Assembly: GCF_016862435.1 (NCBI RefSeq)
Contig: NZ_BOMY01000013.1
Coordinates: forward strand, 124,001-188,000
Direction: 5' to 3'
DNA from: Paractinoplanes tereljensis
GTDB lineage: Bacteria > Actinomycetota > Actinomycetes > Mycobacteriales > Micromonosporaceae
DNA: 64,000 bases
Shown: positions 1-11,199 of the stretch, in pieces
Position numbering within the stretch: the first letter of the stretch is position 1
Layout of the letters: every line of letters begins with the position of its first letter
Position numbers and translations under genes: made by a program
The notes under the pieces: generated by a model
What the model saw: the letters and a program-made list of their open reading frames with translations, nothing else
What the model was told of the DNA's origin: nothing
Databases searched by the model: none

Positions 1-276
1 TACCTGGCCCGTTACGAACGGGTGGTGTCCGAATTGGCGGCCGGCTTCCACCGGGCCGTCGAGGCCGGCCACCTGCGGCCCGACCTCGACTACGACGGCA
101 TCGCGCGCGAGTGCATCGCGGTCGCCGACGGCCTGCAGTTGCAGTGGGTGCTCACCGGCGGCCGGATCGACCTGATCGGCCTGATCCGCAACCACCTGGA
201 ACGACTCGCCCCGGCTATCCTGGTCTCCGGGCGCACCGTCGACCTCTCCGGCGAGGTCAGCTCAGCCAGGCGGTGA
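1..276 (+). CDS. TetR-family regulator, C-terminal part (5' end outside window)
   Basis: The reading frame is open from the first base and ends with TGA at 274-276, so this is the 3' part of a gene that begins before the window. The visible 91 residues are alpha-helical and look like the ligand-binding half of a TetR-type repressor: an RYERVV helix, a GLQLQWVLTGG segment of the kind found near the dimer interface, and a closing HLERLAP helix. The DNA-binding half is not visible, so the family call rests on the C-terminal pattern alone. Its last 20 bases overlap the tail of the convergent esterase fragment. Confidence 0.6.
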   Translation, partial: YLARYERVVSELAAGFHRAVEAGHLRPDLDYDGIARECIAVADGLQLQWVLTGGRIDLIGLIRNHLERLAPAILVSGRTVDLSGEVSSARR

Positions 277-820
277 GCCGATCGATCGTGCGGATCGCGG
301 CCGGGCCGCCCGGCTCGTTGAGGTAACCGTGCGCGGTGCCCCGCTCCCGCACCACTGTGACATCGACGCCGGCCAGGGCCAGCTCGGCGGCAAAACCCTC
401 GCCGGACTTGCGCAGCCGGTCCGCTTCCGCGTCGATGATGTACGTGGACGGAAGTCCACGCAGGTCATGACCGGCCGGAAAGACGTACGGATCGTCCAGC
501 GCCCCGTCCGCATAGTTCTCGTTGATGGCCTTCATCGCCGCCGACGGGAAGGTCAGGAACTCCGGCAGCCCGGCCAGCATCGCGCCCAGTTCCTCGTCCA
601 CCGCCGGAACGTCACGATGCAAAACCGGATAGACCAACATCAACGACGCCGGCCGTACGCCGTCCCGGTCCCGCAGTCGCATCGCCGCACTGGCGGCCAG
701 GTTGCCACCCGCGCTGGCGCCCCCGATCGAGACCCGCGCCGGATCCCCGCCGAGCGCCCCGGCATTGGCGACAGCCCCGTCGAACGCGGTCACGATCTGC
801 AAGGACGCCACCGGGAAGCG
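257..820 (-). pseudogene. Alpha/beta hydrolase (HSL-type esterase), N-terminally truncated remnant
   Basis: The frame encodes the C-terminal two thirds of a hormone-sensitive-lipase-type esterase. The nucleophile elbow GGASAGGNLA, the acid region IIDAEADRLR and the catalytic-His region GTAHGYL are all present. The family normally starts about 100 residues earlier with an HGGG oxyanion-hole motif and a YRLAPEHRFP segment. Here homology begins at an RFPVAS-like stretch just before a GTG codon at 811, and the frame then runs into the unrelated membrane-protein gene next door. Without HGGG the product should be inactive. I read this as a deletion remnant; an expressed short protein from GTG 811 (184 residues) cannot be excluded. 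Confidence 0.7.
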
Positions 821-827
821 GGCGGTT

Positions 828-1211
828 TTAGTCGGTGCTGAGCCCGCTCAGCACGATCGTGGCCGTGACGACCAGGGCCGCTGCGCACAGCCACGGGATC
901 ACGGCCAGGTCGGAGTTCCGGGTGGTCCAGGCCGCGATGGTCGAGCCCAGGGCCACGAGTGGAATGACCGGCAACAGCCAGGCCAGGTAGACCCGGCGGG
1001 GCAGCGGCTGCGGAACCTGGTCGCTGAGCAGCGCGACCACACCCAGGACGACCGCGGCGAGGAGCACCACCACGGTGGCCGTCGTGCTGAGCCCCAGCCA
1101 CCCGTCGGCCCCGACCAGGTGCAGGACCAGCCAGACCAACCCGATCGGAACAACCATCAACCCCAGTAGGGCGAAGCTGCAGCCGCACCCACTCCCCCGC
1201 CGATTTCCCAT
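828..1211 (-). CDS. Small polytopic membrane protein, unknown function
   Basis: A 127-residue protein begins with a short Gly/Cys-rich segment (GSGCGCSF) and contains about four hydrophobic helices (about residues 12-33, 41-60, 72-90 and 100-122). It has no recognised domain. Its stop lies just upstream of the surviving part of the truncated esterase, so the deletion that beheaded the esterase probably brought this gene next to it. It is divergent from the metalloprotease gene, with about 160 bases between them. No convincing ribosome binding site precedes the ATG, which leaves the start somewhat uncertain. Confidence 0.6.
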   Translation of the reverse strand: MGNRRGSGCGCSFALLGLMVVPIGLVWLVLHLVGADGWLGLSTTATVVVLLAAVVLGVVALLSDQVPQPLPRRVYLAWLLPVIPLVALGSTIAAWTTRNSDLAVIPWLCAAALVVTATIVLSGLSTD

Positions 1212-1254
1212 AGCTGAGGATTGTTCATGCGATCGAACGGCACGTCTGTCGTGA

Positions 1255-4269
<3,015 letters not shown>

Positions 4270-4273
4270 GACG

Positions 4274-4309
4274 TGGGGTGCGGGTGCCGACCATGGCACC
4301 CGCACCCCA
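4274..4309 (+). terminator. 15-bp perfect hairpin after the metalloprotease gene
   Basis: The arms 4274-4288 and 4295-4309 are perfectly complementary over 15 G/C-rich pairs around a six-base loop, starting five bases after the protease stop. There is no U-tract, as is common for actinobacterial terminators. The hairpin covers the upstream in-frame starts of the kinase gene (4251 and 4293), which argues for the kinase start at 4332. Confidence 0.75.
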
Positions 4310-4331
4310 TGAACGTCTATGGTCCATCGGA

Positions 4332-5687
4332 ATGAGACGCAGCTACGTCCTGGTCGCCCTCGCGGTCACCACCCTGGTGGCGCTGGCGTTCTGCATCCCG
4401 CTCGGCATGCTGGTCATCACCGCCGCGCAGGACCGGGCCCTGCGCGAGGCCGAACGGCAGGCGCTCGGCCTCTCCCCGGTCGTGGTCGTGGCCACCGACC
4501 GGGAGCTGGTCCAGAGCTCCATCCTCAGCACCGACGCCGGCCAGCAGGGCCGGATCGCCGCGCACCTGCCCGGCCTGGGCACGATCGGCACCGCCCGGGC
4601 CGACGAGGCGGAGATCGCCCGGGTCCGGCAGCGACAGGTGGCGGGCACCGCCGACGTGTCCGGCGGCCGGGTCTACCTGCGCCCGGTGGCACTGCCCCGC
4701 GGGCAGATCGCGGTCATCGAGGTCTACGTGCCCACCGAGATGCTGCGCGCCGGGGTGCACACCGCCCTGGCCGTACTGGCCCTGGTCGGGATCGTCCTGA
4801 TCGGCCTGTGCGCCTTCCTCGCCGACCGGCTCGCCGCCCAGGTGGTTCGGGCCACCCGCGACCTCGCCCGCACCGCCACCAGCCTCGGCGCCGGCCGGCT
4901 GCACGCCCGCACCCGGCCCAGCGGGCCGAGCGAGATCGAGGAGGTCGGCACCGCGCTCAACGTGCTCGCCGACCGGTTCGGCGACCTGCTGGCGGCCGAA
5001 CGCGCGCTGGCCGGGAACCTGTCGCACCGGCTGCGGGTGCCGCTCACCGCGCTGCGGCTCAACGCCGAGGCGATGCCCGGCGGCGACGACCGCGACCGTC
5101 AGCTGCGCGTCGTCGACCGGCTGGAGCAGGAGATCAACGCGGTGATCACCGAGGCCGGCCGGCCGCTTGTCGCGCGGCCCCGGCTGGAGTGCGACCTCGG
5201 TGCGGCGGTGGCCGACCGGACCGCGTTCTGGGGCGCGCTCGCCGAGGATCAGGGCCGCCCGTGGCAGGCCGCGCCGCCACCGGCCGGGATCACCGTGCCG
5301 GCCGCCTTCACGGTCGTAGTGGAGGCGCTCGACGTGCTGCTGGGCAACGTCTTCCACCACAGCCCCGACGACGCCGCCTGCCGGGTCACCGTCCGGCTTT
5401 CCGGCCTTGCTGAGGTCATCGTGGAGGACGCCGGGCCCGGTTTCGCCGACCCGGAGGCCGCCCTCGCCCGCGGCGTCAGCGGCGCCGAGTCCACCGGGAT
5501 CGGCCTGGACATCGCCCGCCGGCTCGCCGCCGACACGGGCGGGGAGCTGCGGATCGAGCGCAGCGACCTGAGCGGCGCCCGGGTCGTCCTGGCCCTGGGA
5601 ATCGCCGCCTCCGCCGGCCCACCGCATCCGCCGGCCCGCCGCCGGTGGTGGCGGCTCGGCAGCGGCGCGCACGCCGCCCGGCCCTAG
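4332..5687 (+). CDS. Two-component sensor histidine kinase
   Basis: A membrane histidine kinase of 451 residues. Two transmembrane helices (about residues 5-27 and 138-160) bracket a short extracytoplasmic sensor domain of about 110 residues. A HAMP-like segment follows, then the H-box LSHRLRVPL with phospho-acceptor His232, and a HATPase domain with NVFHHS (N box), EDAGPGF (G1) and GIGLDIA (G2). Start 4332 follows the upstream hairpin. The cognate regulator is probably the response regulator encoded tail-to-tail with it (5820-6497), so the two are not co-transcribed, unlike most kinase/regulator pairs. Signal and targets are unknown. Confidence 0.9.
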   Translation: MRRSYVLVALAVTTLVALAFCIPLGMLVITAAQDRALREAERQALGLSPVVVVATDRELVQSSILSTDAGQQGRIAAHLPGLGTIGTARADEAEIARVRQRQVAGTADVSGGRVYLRPVALPRGQIAVIEVYVPTEMLRAGVHTALAVLALVGIVLIGLCAFLADRLAAQVVRATRDLARTATSLGAGRLHARTRPSGPSEIEEVGTALNVLADRFGDLLAAERALAGNLSHRLRVPLTALRLNAEAMPGGDDRDRQLRVVDRLEQEINAVITEAGRPLVARPRLECDLGAAVADRTAFWGALAEDQGRPWQAAPPPAGITVPAAFTVVVEALDVLLGNVFHHSPDDAACRVTVRLSGLAEVIVEDAGPGFADPEAALARGVSGAESTGIGLDIARRLAADTGGELRIERSDLSGARVVLALGIAASAGPPHPPARRRWWRLGSGAHAARP

Positions 5688-5819
5688 GGGGTTGGTGTTG
5701 GGGTCCGGTTGCGCGAGAGTCGCCGCACGCGCCGGTGTTGCACCGTGGTCGCGGAGTGTGTGCGGTCGGGTGTGGTTGCGGTTGTGGGCGTCGCAGCCCG
5801 TACGGGCAAAGGCTTTGGT

Positions 5820-6497
5820 CTAGTCTTTCGGCGCCGACAGCTGGATGCCGACGCCGCGGACGGTGTGCAGGTAGCGGGGTTCCGCCGCGCGTTCGCCCAG
5901 CTTGCGGCGCAGCCAGGTGACGTGCACGTCGACCGTCTCCACCGACCGGCTCTCGGCCGGCCACACGTCGGCCAGCAGCTGCCGACGGGTGACCACCTTG
6001 CCGGGCCGCTGCATCAGATAGGCGAGCAGGTCGAACTCCAGCCGGGACAGCGGCAGCGGCGCGCCGTCCAGCGCGGCCGCCCGCGCGTCCGGGTCGAGCG
6101 TCAGCCCGCCCACGGTCAGCACCGACCCGGCCGGCGCGGCGCCCCGGCGCAGCACCGCCGCGATCCGCGCCTCGATCTGCTCGGCCGAGTACGGCTTGAC
6201 CACGTAGTCGTCGGCACCGGCGCGCAGCAGCCGGATCATCTCCTGCTCGCCCTCCCGCGCGGTCGCGACCACGATCGGCACCGACGAGACGAGCCGGATG
6301 TTGCGCAGCACGGTGGCACCGTCCAGATCGGGCAGACCGAGGTCGAGGACCACCACGTCGGGATTCCAGGTGGCGGCGTCGCGCAGCCCGTCCAGGGCCC
6401 GTTCACACAGCCGGACCAGGTGGCCGGTCGCGTTCAGTAATCGGCCCAGAGCCTCGCGTACATCCGCGTCATCCTCGATCACCAGCACTCGCGACAT
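5820..6497 (-). CDS. OmpR/PhoB-family response regulator (carries a TTA codon)
   Basis: This 225-residue regulator has a receiver domain with acidic pocket EDD (8-10), phospho-acceptor Asp52 (VLDLGLPD), a Thr79 switch and Lys101 (VVKPY). A winged-helix domain follows (about 130-222), with RQLLADVW, VDVHVTWLRRKLG and YLHTVRGVGIQL elements typical of OmpR/PhoB proteins. It is the likely partner of the convergent kinase at 4332-5687. Leu20 is encoded by TTA (plus-strand taa at 6438-6440), so translation should need the rare UUA-reading tRNA found at 51167-51249. Only 33 bases separate its start from the divergent anchored-protein gene, so a shared promoter region and autoregulation are plausible. 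Confidence 0.9.
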   Translation of the reverse strand: MSRVLVIEDDADVREALGRLLNATGHLVRLCERALDGLRDAATWNPDVVVLDLGLPDLDGATVLRNIRLVSSVPIVVATAREGEQEMIRLLRAGADDYVVKPYSAEQIEARIAAVLRRGAAPAGSVLTVGGLTLDPDARAAALDGAPLPLSRLEFDLLAYLMQRPGKVVTRRQLLADVWPAESRSVETVDVHVTWLRRKLGERAAEPRYLHTVRGVGIQLSAPKD

Positions 6498-6530
6498 CGA
6501 TCTACGGTATCGCTGAGGCAGAATGTAATC

Positions 6531-7094
6531 ATGGGCCGGAGCTGGAAATATGTCGCCGCGTGGCTCGGCGTCACGATTACCGCGGTCACTGTCACCTGGT
6601 TCGGCGTGCGGCTCGGCGTGGCCCCGACACTGACCGCCGACCCACTTGTGGCGATAGACGCCAATCGTCGCTACACCGAGTTGCGCTTCGGCGACGCCGA
6701 GCCGACCGTGGCCGTCACGACCCCCGCCCCCGTCCCCACCACCACGGCCGCCGAACCCACGGTGAGCCCGTCCCGCACCAAGGCCCCGGCCACGACCCGC
6801 CCGGCCACCAGCGCTGCACCGTCGGCCACCCGGACGCCCACCCCGTCACCGACGGTCGACCGCCGCCCGCGCTACCGGGTGCCGGCCGACGGCGGCAGCA
6901 TCGTCGTCGCCTACTCGTCGACCCGCGTCGACGTGGTCGACGCCGACCCGGCCCCGGGCTATGTGGCCAGTGCCGCCCGGCGCAGCGACACGGTGATCGT
7001 GGTCCGGCTGGCCACCTTCGGCCACGCCTCGGTAATCACCGCGTACTGGAACGGCGGCCCCGCCGCCCAGGTGATGGAGGACTACGGCGCCTGA
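6531..7094 (+). CDS. Membrane-anchored or secreted protein with Pro/Thr-rich linker
   Basis: This 187-residue protein has one N-terminal hydrophobic segment (about residues 8-30: signal or anchor), a long low-complexity Pro/Thr/Ala/Ser linker (about 60-112) typical of surface-exposed actinobacterial proteins, and a small folded C-terminal domain (about 115-187, starting RYRVPADGGSI). I do not recognise the C-terminal domain. Divergent transcription from the response-regulator gene suggests that it may be a target of, or sensor partner for, that two-component system. Confidence 0.65.
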   Translation: MGRSWKYVAAWLGVTITAVTVTWFGVRLGVAPTLTADPLVAIDANRRYTELRFGDAEPTVAVTTPAPVPTTTAAEPTVSPSRTKAPATTRPATSAAPSATRTPTPSPTVDRRPRYRVPADGGSIVVAYSSTRVDVVDADPAPGYVASAARRSDTVIVVRLATFGHASVITAYWNGGPAAQVMEDYGA

Positions 7095-7119
7095 CCGGCC
7101 GGCGTGCCGGGCTCAGCCT

Positions 7120-7203
7120 GGTGCCGGCCGAGTCCGCGACCGTCAGCAGGGTCCCGTCGATCACGCTCAGCAGCAGGCCACGACAGCTCAGTTCTGAGGG
7201 CAA
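7120..7203 (-). pseudogene. Possible relic of an IS4-type (DDE) transposase
   Basis: On the minus strand, between two intact genes, about 28 codons read LPSELSCRGLLLSVIDGTLL followed by TVADSAGT. This resembles the segment around the first catalytic aspartate of IS4-like transposases of actinomycetes (pattern RGLRLLAIDGTxLxVPDSxAN). No further transposase sequence and no terminal inverted repeats are recognisable nearby, so at most this is a heavily eroded scrap. The evidence is a short motif likeness from memory. Confidence 0.35.
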
Positions 7204-7255
7204 CTTGCCGATGCTCCCTTTGATCGGGCTGGCGTGCCGGCGCAAGGGAGTTGTG

Positions 7256-8434
7256 ATGGACAGGCGTCAAGAACGGTGGTTCGGCGTAGGCAATAGCGTA
7301 CTTCCTGATCCGGCGCGGGCCGGAGCAAAAGCCTGCCACGCGGCTCTCGACGGACGGCCAGCAACCCTTCTGATCGTCTTCGCCTCCCCGTCGCACTCGA
7401 CGCCGGAGATGGCCGCGGCCGTGCACGCCGCGGCCGGCGGCGACGTGCTCATGATCGGCTGCTCGACGTCGGGCGAATACGCCACCGACGGACGCGGCGC
7501 CGGAGTCGTGGTCAACGCGCTCGGCGGGCCCGGATTCGCCGCGTCGGTGCGGGCCGTGCCGTACGAAAGCATGGATCTTTACGCGGCCGGCGCGGCCGCC
7601 GCCTCATGCCTCGACGACATCGACGCCGAGCACCGCGCGGTGCTGCTGCTCGGCGACGGACGCAGCTCCGACCAGCAGGAGATGGTGCGCGGCGCGTACT
7701 CGGTGGCCGGCGCGCAGGTCCCGCTGATCGGTGGCTGCGCCGGCGACGACATGACGCAGACCGGCACGTGGCACTTCTTCAGCTCGGGGACGGATGTGCA
7801 GGTGCTGCCGAACGCGGTTCTCGGCGCTGCGCTGGGCTCGGTATCGCCGCTCGGCATCGGGGTGGCGCACGGCTGGCACCGTAGCGGCGAGCCGATGGCC
7901 GTTACGCGCAGCGAGGGCGGGAAGATCTATGAGCTCGACGGCGAACCGGCGCTGGACGTCTATGCCCGGCTCACCGGCTGCGCGCCCGAGATCGTCGCCG
8001 ACCCTGGCGCGTTCCTGCAGTTCGCGGCGGTCCGACCGCTCGGCCTGGCCCGCCGCACCGGCGAGGACATCCGGATCATCTTCGCGGCCGACCCGGACGA
8101 ACGGTCCATCTCCGGGCTGGCCGACACCCCCGAGGGCGGCCTGGTCTGGTTCATGGAGGCCGACCCGGAAGCGCTCTGCGATGCCGCCGCCACCGCCGGA
8201 TCCGCGGCGGTTGCCGCCGTCGGTGACGCGGACCCGCTCGGTGTGCTGGTCTTCGACTGCTGCGTACGGCTGCTCGCGCTCGGACCGGACGGCACCGACC
8301 TAGCCGGCCAGCGCCTCGGCGACGCACTCAAGCCGATCCCGTACGGCGGCTTCTTCTCCAACGGCGAGATCGCCCGCAACCCCGGCGCGAAGGGCATGCA
8401 CCACCTCACCGTGGTCGCCCTCGCGGTGAGCTGA
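7256..8434 (+). CDS. FIST domain sensory protein
   Basis: A 392-residue soluble protein with a FIST N domain (about 25-215: signatures LLIVFASPSH, MIGCSTSGEY, LIGGCAGDDM) and a FIST C domain (about 230-385: GGKIYELDGEPALDVYARL, then the closing PYGGFFSNGEIA). FIST proteins are thought to bind small ligands such as amino acids and to feed signalling modules. The start at ATG 7256 has AAGGGAG just upstream; a longer frame exists but overlaps the previous gene out of frame. A diguanylate cyclase gene follows after nine bases, so the two are almost certainly co-transcribed, with the FIST protein probably acting as its sensory partner in trans. Confidence 0.85.
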   Translation: MDRRQERWFGVGNSVLPDPARAGAKACHAALDGRPATLLIVFASPSHSTPEMAAAVHAAAGGDVLMIGCSTSGEYATDGRGAGVVVNALGGPGFAASVRAVPYESMDLYAAGAAAASCLDDIDAEHRAVLLLGDGRSSDQQEMVRGAYSVAGAQVPLIGGCAGDDMTQTGTWHFFSSGTDVQVLPNAVLGAALGSVSPLGIGVAHGWHRSGEPMAVTRSEGGKIYELDGEPALDVYARLTGCAPEIVADPGAFLQFAAVRPLGLARRTGEDIRIIFAADPDERSISGLADTPEGGLVWFMEADPEALCDAAATAGSAAVAAVGDADPLGVLVFDCCVRLLALGPDGTDLAGQRLGDALKPIPYGGFFSNGEIARNPGAKGMHHLTVVALAVS

Positions 8435-8443
8435 AAAGCGCCG

Positions 8444-9871
8444 ATGGCAGGCTGGTCGCTCCTTCAGCTCACCGAATTCTTCAGCGCCATAACCCGGGCC
8501 GGCGACGTCGCCAGCGCCGCCCGCATCGCCGTGCAGCGGGCGAGCGAGTCGACCGAGGCCGAAGTGGCCGCCGTCATCGGTGACGGCGAGGTCGCTGCGT
8601 CGGTCGGCCTGGGCCGCAACCCCGACCCTGCCCTGTTCACCGGTCTGCGGGCGACGGCCGACACCACGGCCTTCCCCGGCGTCGGGTCGATGTATCTCAC
8701 CATGCACCCGCTGGACCGGGGCAGCGACGGTCAGCTGATCCTCGCGCGGGCCGACGAGCCGTTCACCGCGGAGGAACGCCAGATGCTGCAGGGCATGGCC
8801 CGGGTGCTCGGCCTTGCCCTGCGAGGCCTGCGCACGCTCGAGAACGAGCGGCGGCTGCGCCGCGAGCGGGAACAGGAAGCCGAGGCCCGGCTCGCGCTAC
8901 TCCGGGCGCTCGAGTGGCGCGAACGGTTGCTCGAGACGCTGCTGCGTATCCAGCGGGCCGCCAACCAGCAGATCCCGCTCGGCGAGATCCTCGGCTCGAT
9001 CACCGACGGAGCCCAGATGCTCCTGGACGACGTCACCACGGCGCTTGTTCTTCGCGAACCGGGCGCCGACGACCGGCTGACGGTCGCGTCGCTCAGCGGT
9101 CACCAGTCCGGCCCCGACGTCTTTGTCGGTGCCGCCCGGCTGGCCATGGACGCGAACAACCCGGTGACCGACGGCCCGCTGGCTGCTGTTCCCATCCACA
9201 TCGGAGACAATGTGGCCGGTGGTTTCGTCATCGCCGGCCGGGACGACACAAGCCGACGATCCGAATGGCGGGACGTGCTGGCCGCGTTCGGCGAGCAGGC
9301 CAGCCTCGCGCTGACCGGCGCCTCGACCCTCGCCGCGGTGCACGCCGCGCACCACGACCCGCTCACCGGGCTGCCGAACCGGTCCCTGTTCCGCCAGCAT
9401 GTCCAGCGCATGCTGGCGACCTGCCGCGATCCGGCGACCGCCGCGTTGCTCTACCTCGACCTCGACCTGTTCAAACAAGTCAACGACACTCTCGGGCACA
9501 CCGCCGGGGACGAGCTGCTGCGCGGCGTCGCCGACCGCCTTTCGGCCGCGCTGCGCAGCTCGGACATGGCCGCCCGGCTCGGCGGGGACGAGTTCGCCGT
9601 ACTGGTGGAGCCGCTGACCGGAGTCGCACAGGCCCGGGACATCGCCCAGCGGGTGATCGACGAGATCGCCCGGCCCTTCGAGATCGCCGGCCGCCTCGTC
9701 ACCACACGCGCCAGCGTCGGCATCTCCTACAACCGCATCGGCCACAGCGTCGGAGAGCTGATCGAGGAGGCCGATCTCGCCATGTACCGGGCCAAGAAGA
9801 CGCTGCCCGGCTCATACCGCGAATTCGATGAGACGATGCACACCGGGCCGGCCTTTCATTCGGCGCGGTGA
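8444..9871 (+). CDS. Diguanylate cyclase with GAF-like sensor domains
   Basis: This 475-residue cytoplasmic protein has an N-terminal GAF-like region (about 8-130), a charged coiled-coil (about 130-160), a second GAF-like region (about 165-300) and a GGDEF domain (about 305-470). The active site GGDEF is intact at residues 380-384, and RSSD five residues before it matches the RxxD product-inhibition site. HHDPLTGLPNR starts the cyclase domain. It should therefore make c-di-GMP from GTP under feedback control. It lies nine bases behind the FIST gene. No transmembrane segment is seen, so sensing should be intracellular. Confidence 0.9.
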   Translation: MAGWSLLQLTEFFSAITRAGDVASAARIAVQRASESTEAEVAAVIGDGEVAASVGLGRNPDPALFTGLRATADTTAFPGVGSMYLTMHPLDRGSDGQLILARADEPFTAEERQMLQGMARVLGLALRGLRTLENERRLRREREQEAEARLALLRALEWRERLLETLLRIQRAANQQIPLGEILGSITDGAQMLLDDVTTALVLREPGADDRLTVASLSGHQSGPDVFVGAARLAMDANNPVTDGPLAAVPIHIGDNVAGGFVIAGRDDTSRRSEWRDVLAAFGEQASLALTGASTLAAVHAAHHDPLTGLPNRSLFRQHVQRMLATCRDPATAALLYLDLDLFKQVNDTLGHTAGDELLRGVADRLSAALRSSDMAARLGGDEFAVLVEPLTGVAQARDIAQRVIDEIARPFEIAGRLVTTRASVGISYNRIGHSVGELIEEADLAMYRAKKTLPGSYREFDETMHTGPAFHSAR

Positions 9872-9899
9872 CCTGACTCATCGACAACCAGGACGACAA

Positions 9900-9925
9900 G
9901 TGGCCAGGCATAAAAGCCCGGCCAC
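9900..9925. terminator. Hairpin between convergent GGDEF and acyl-CoA dehydrogenase genes
   Basis: A 10-bp stem with a single mismatch (9900-9909 with 9916-9925) closes an ATAAAA loop in the gap between two convergent genes. It could terminate transcription from both sides. Confidence 0.55.
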
Positions 9926-9954
9926 ATAGTCTCTGAGCTGAAAAACAGCCTGCT

Positions 9955-11109
9955 TTAGTCCTTGAGGAGCTGGCGGGCCATCACGATGCGCTGGACCTGG
10001 TTGGTGCCCTCGTAGATCTGGGTGATTTTGGCGTCACGCATCATGCGCTCTACCGGGTAGTCGCGGGTGTAGCCGTAGCCGCCCAGGAGCTGGACCGCGT
10101 CGGTGGTGATCTCCATGGCGGCGTCCGAGGCGAAGCACTTCGCGGCCGCCCCGAAGTACGTCAGGTCGGCGTCGCCTCGCTCGCTCTTGCCGGCCGCCAC
10201 GTAGGTCAGCTGCCGGGCCGCCTCGAGCTTCATGCCCATGTCGGCCAGCATGAACTGGATGCCCTGGAAGTCGGCGATCGACTTGCCGAACTGCTTGCGC
10301 TCCTTGACGTAGCCCTTGGCGAAGTCGAGCGCGCCCTGGGCGATGCCGATGGCCTGGGCCGCGATGGTGACCCGGGTGTGGTCGAGGGTCTGCATCGCGG
10401 TCGCGAAGCCGGTGCCCTCGGCGCCGATCATCCGGTTGGCGGGCAGGCGCACGTTGTCGAAGTAGACCTCACGGGTGGGCGAGCCCTTGATGCCGAGCTT
10501 CTTCTCCGGCGCGCCGAACGAGACGCCCTCGTCCGACTTCTCCACCACGAAGGCGGAGATGCCACGAGAACGGGCAGCGGGATCGGTCACCGCGAACACC
10601 GTGTAGAACTCGGAGACGCCGGCGTTGGTGATCCACCGCTTGACGCCGTTGAGCACCCAGAAGTCGCCGTCGCGTACGGCCCGGGTGGTCATCGAGGCGG
10701 CGTCCGAGCCCGCCTCGGGCTCGGACAGGCAGTAGGAGAACATCGCCTCGCCGGAGGCGACCTTGGGCAGGTACGCCTGCTTGATCTCTTCCGAGCCGGA
10801 CAGAATCAGCGGCAGCGAGCCGAGCTTGTTGACCGCGGGGATCAGGGACGACGAGGCACAGGCCCGGGCCACCTCCTCGATCACGATCGCGGTGGCCAGG
10901 GCGTCCGCGCCGGCACCGCCGTACTCCACCGGGATGTGCGGGGCGTGGAAGTCGGAGGCCCGCAGGGCGTCGTAGGAAGCCTTGGGGAACTCCGCGGTCT
11001 CGTCGGCCTCGGCGGCGTTGGGCGCCACCTTCGCGTCGCAGACCTCGCGCACCGCGGCGCGGATGGTCTCGTGGTCCTCCGGCAGCCGGTAGACGTCGAA
11101 CTCAGACAT
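9955..11109 (-). CDS. Acyl-CoA dehydrogenase
   Basis: A FAD flavoenzyme of 384 residues that introduces the alpha-beta double bond in acyl-CoA. Family motifs are FSYCLSEPEAGSDAASM (substrate/FAD loop), WITNAG, the DHTRVTIAAQAIGIAQGALD helix and the C-terminal QLLGGYGYTRDYPVERMMRD with IYEGTNQVQRIVMAR. The catalytic Glu is expected in the YEGT motif, as in short/medium-chain enzymes. Start ATG 11109 gives the family's usual N-terminus; the frame stays open upstream only because it is antisense to the next gene. Substrate range (butyryl-CoA or branched-chain) cannot be fixed from sequence. It is divergent from the UDP-glucose dehydrogenase gene, with 90 bases between starts. Confidence 0.93.
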   Translation of the reverse strand: MSEFDVYRLPEDHETIRAAVREVCDAKVAPNAAEADETAEFPKASYDALRASDFHAPHIPVEYGGAGADALATAIVIEEVARACASSSLIPAVNKLGSLPLILSGSEEIKQAYLPKVASGEAMFSYCLSEPEAGSDAASMTTRAVRDGDFWVLNGVKRWITNAGVSEFYTVFAVTDPAARSRGISAFVVEKSDEGVSFGAPEKKLGIKGSPTREVYFDNVRLPANRMIGAEGTGFATAMQTLDHTRVTIAAQAIGIAQGALDFAKGYVKERKQFGKSIADFQGIQFMLADMGMKLEAARQLTYVAAGKSERGDADLTYFGAAAKCFASDAAMEITTDAVQLLGGYGYTRDYPVERMMRDAKITQIYEGTNQVQRIVMARQLLKD

Positions 11110-11199
11110 GACGGTGGCCCTTTCGCATCGGCGGTTCCCCGCCGCTATGTTACTGGCGCGTAGCGCTCGCCCACCAGGGGCCGGATCGTTAACCGGGAT

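Noticed and set aside
6560..7255. In-frame upstream extension of the FIST gene
   Set aside because: It overlaps the anchored-protein gene in another frame and lacks FIST-like sequence; AAGGGAG marks ATG 7256.
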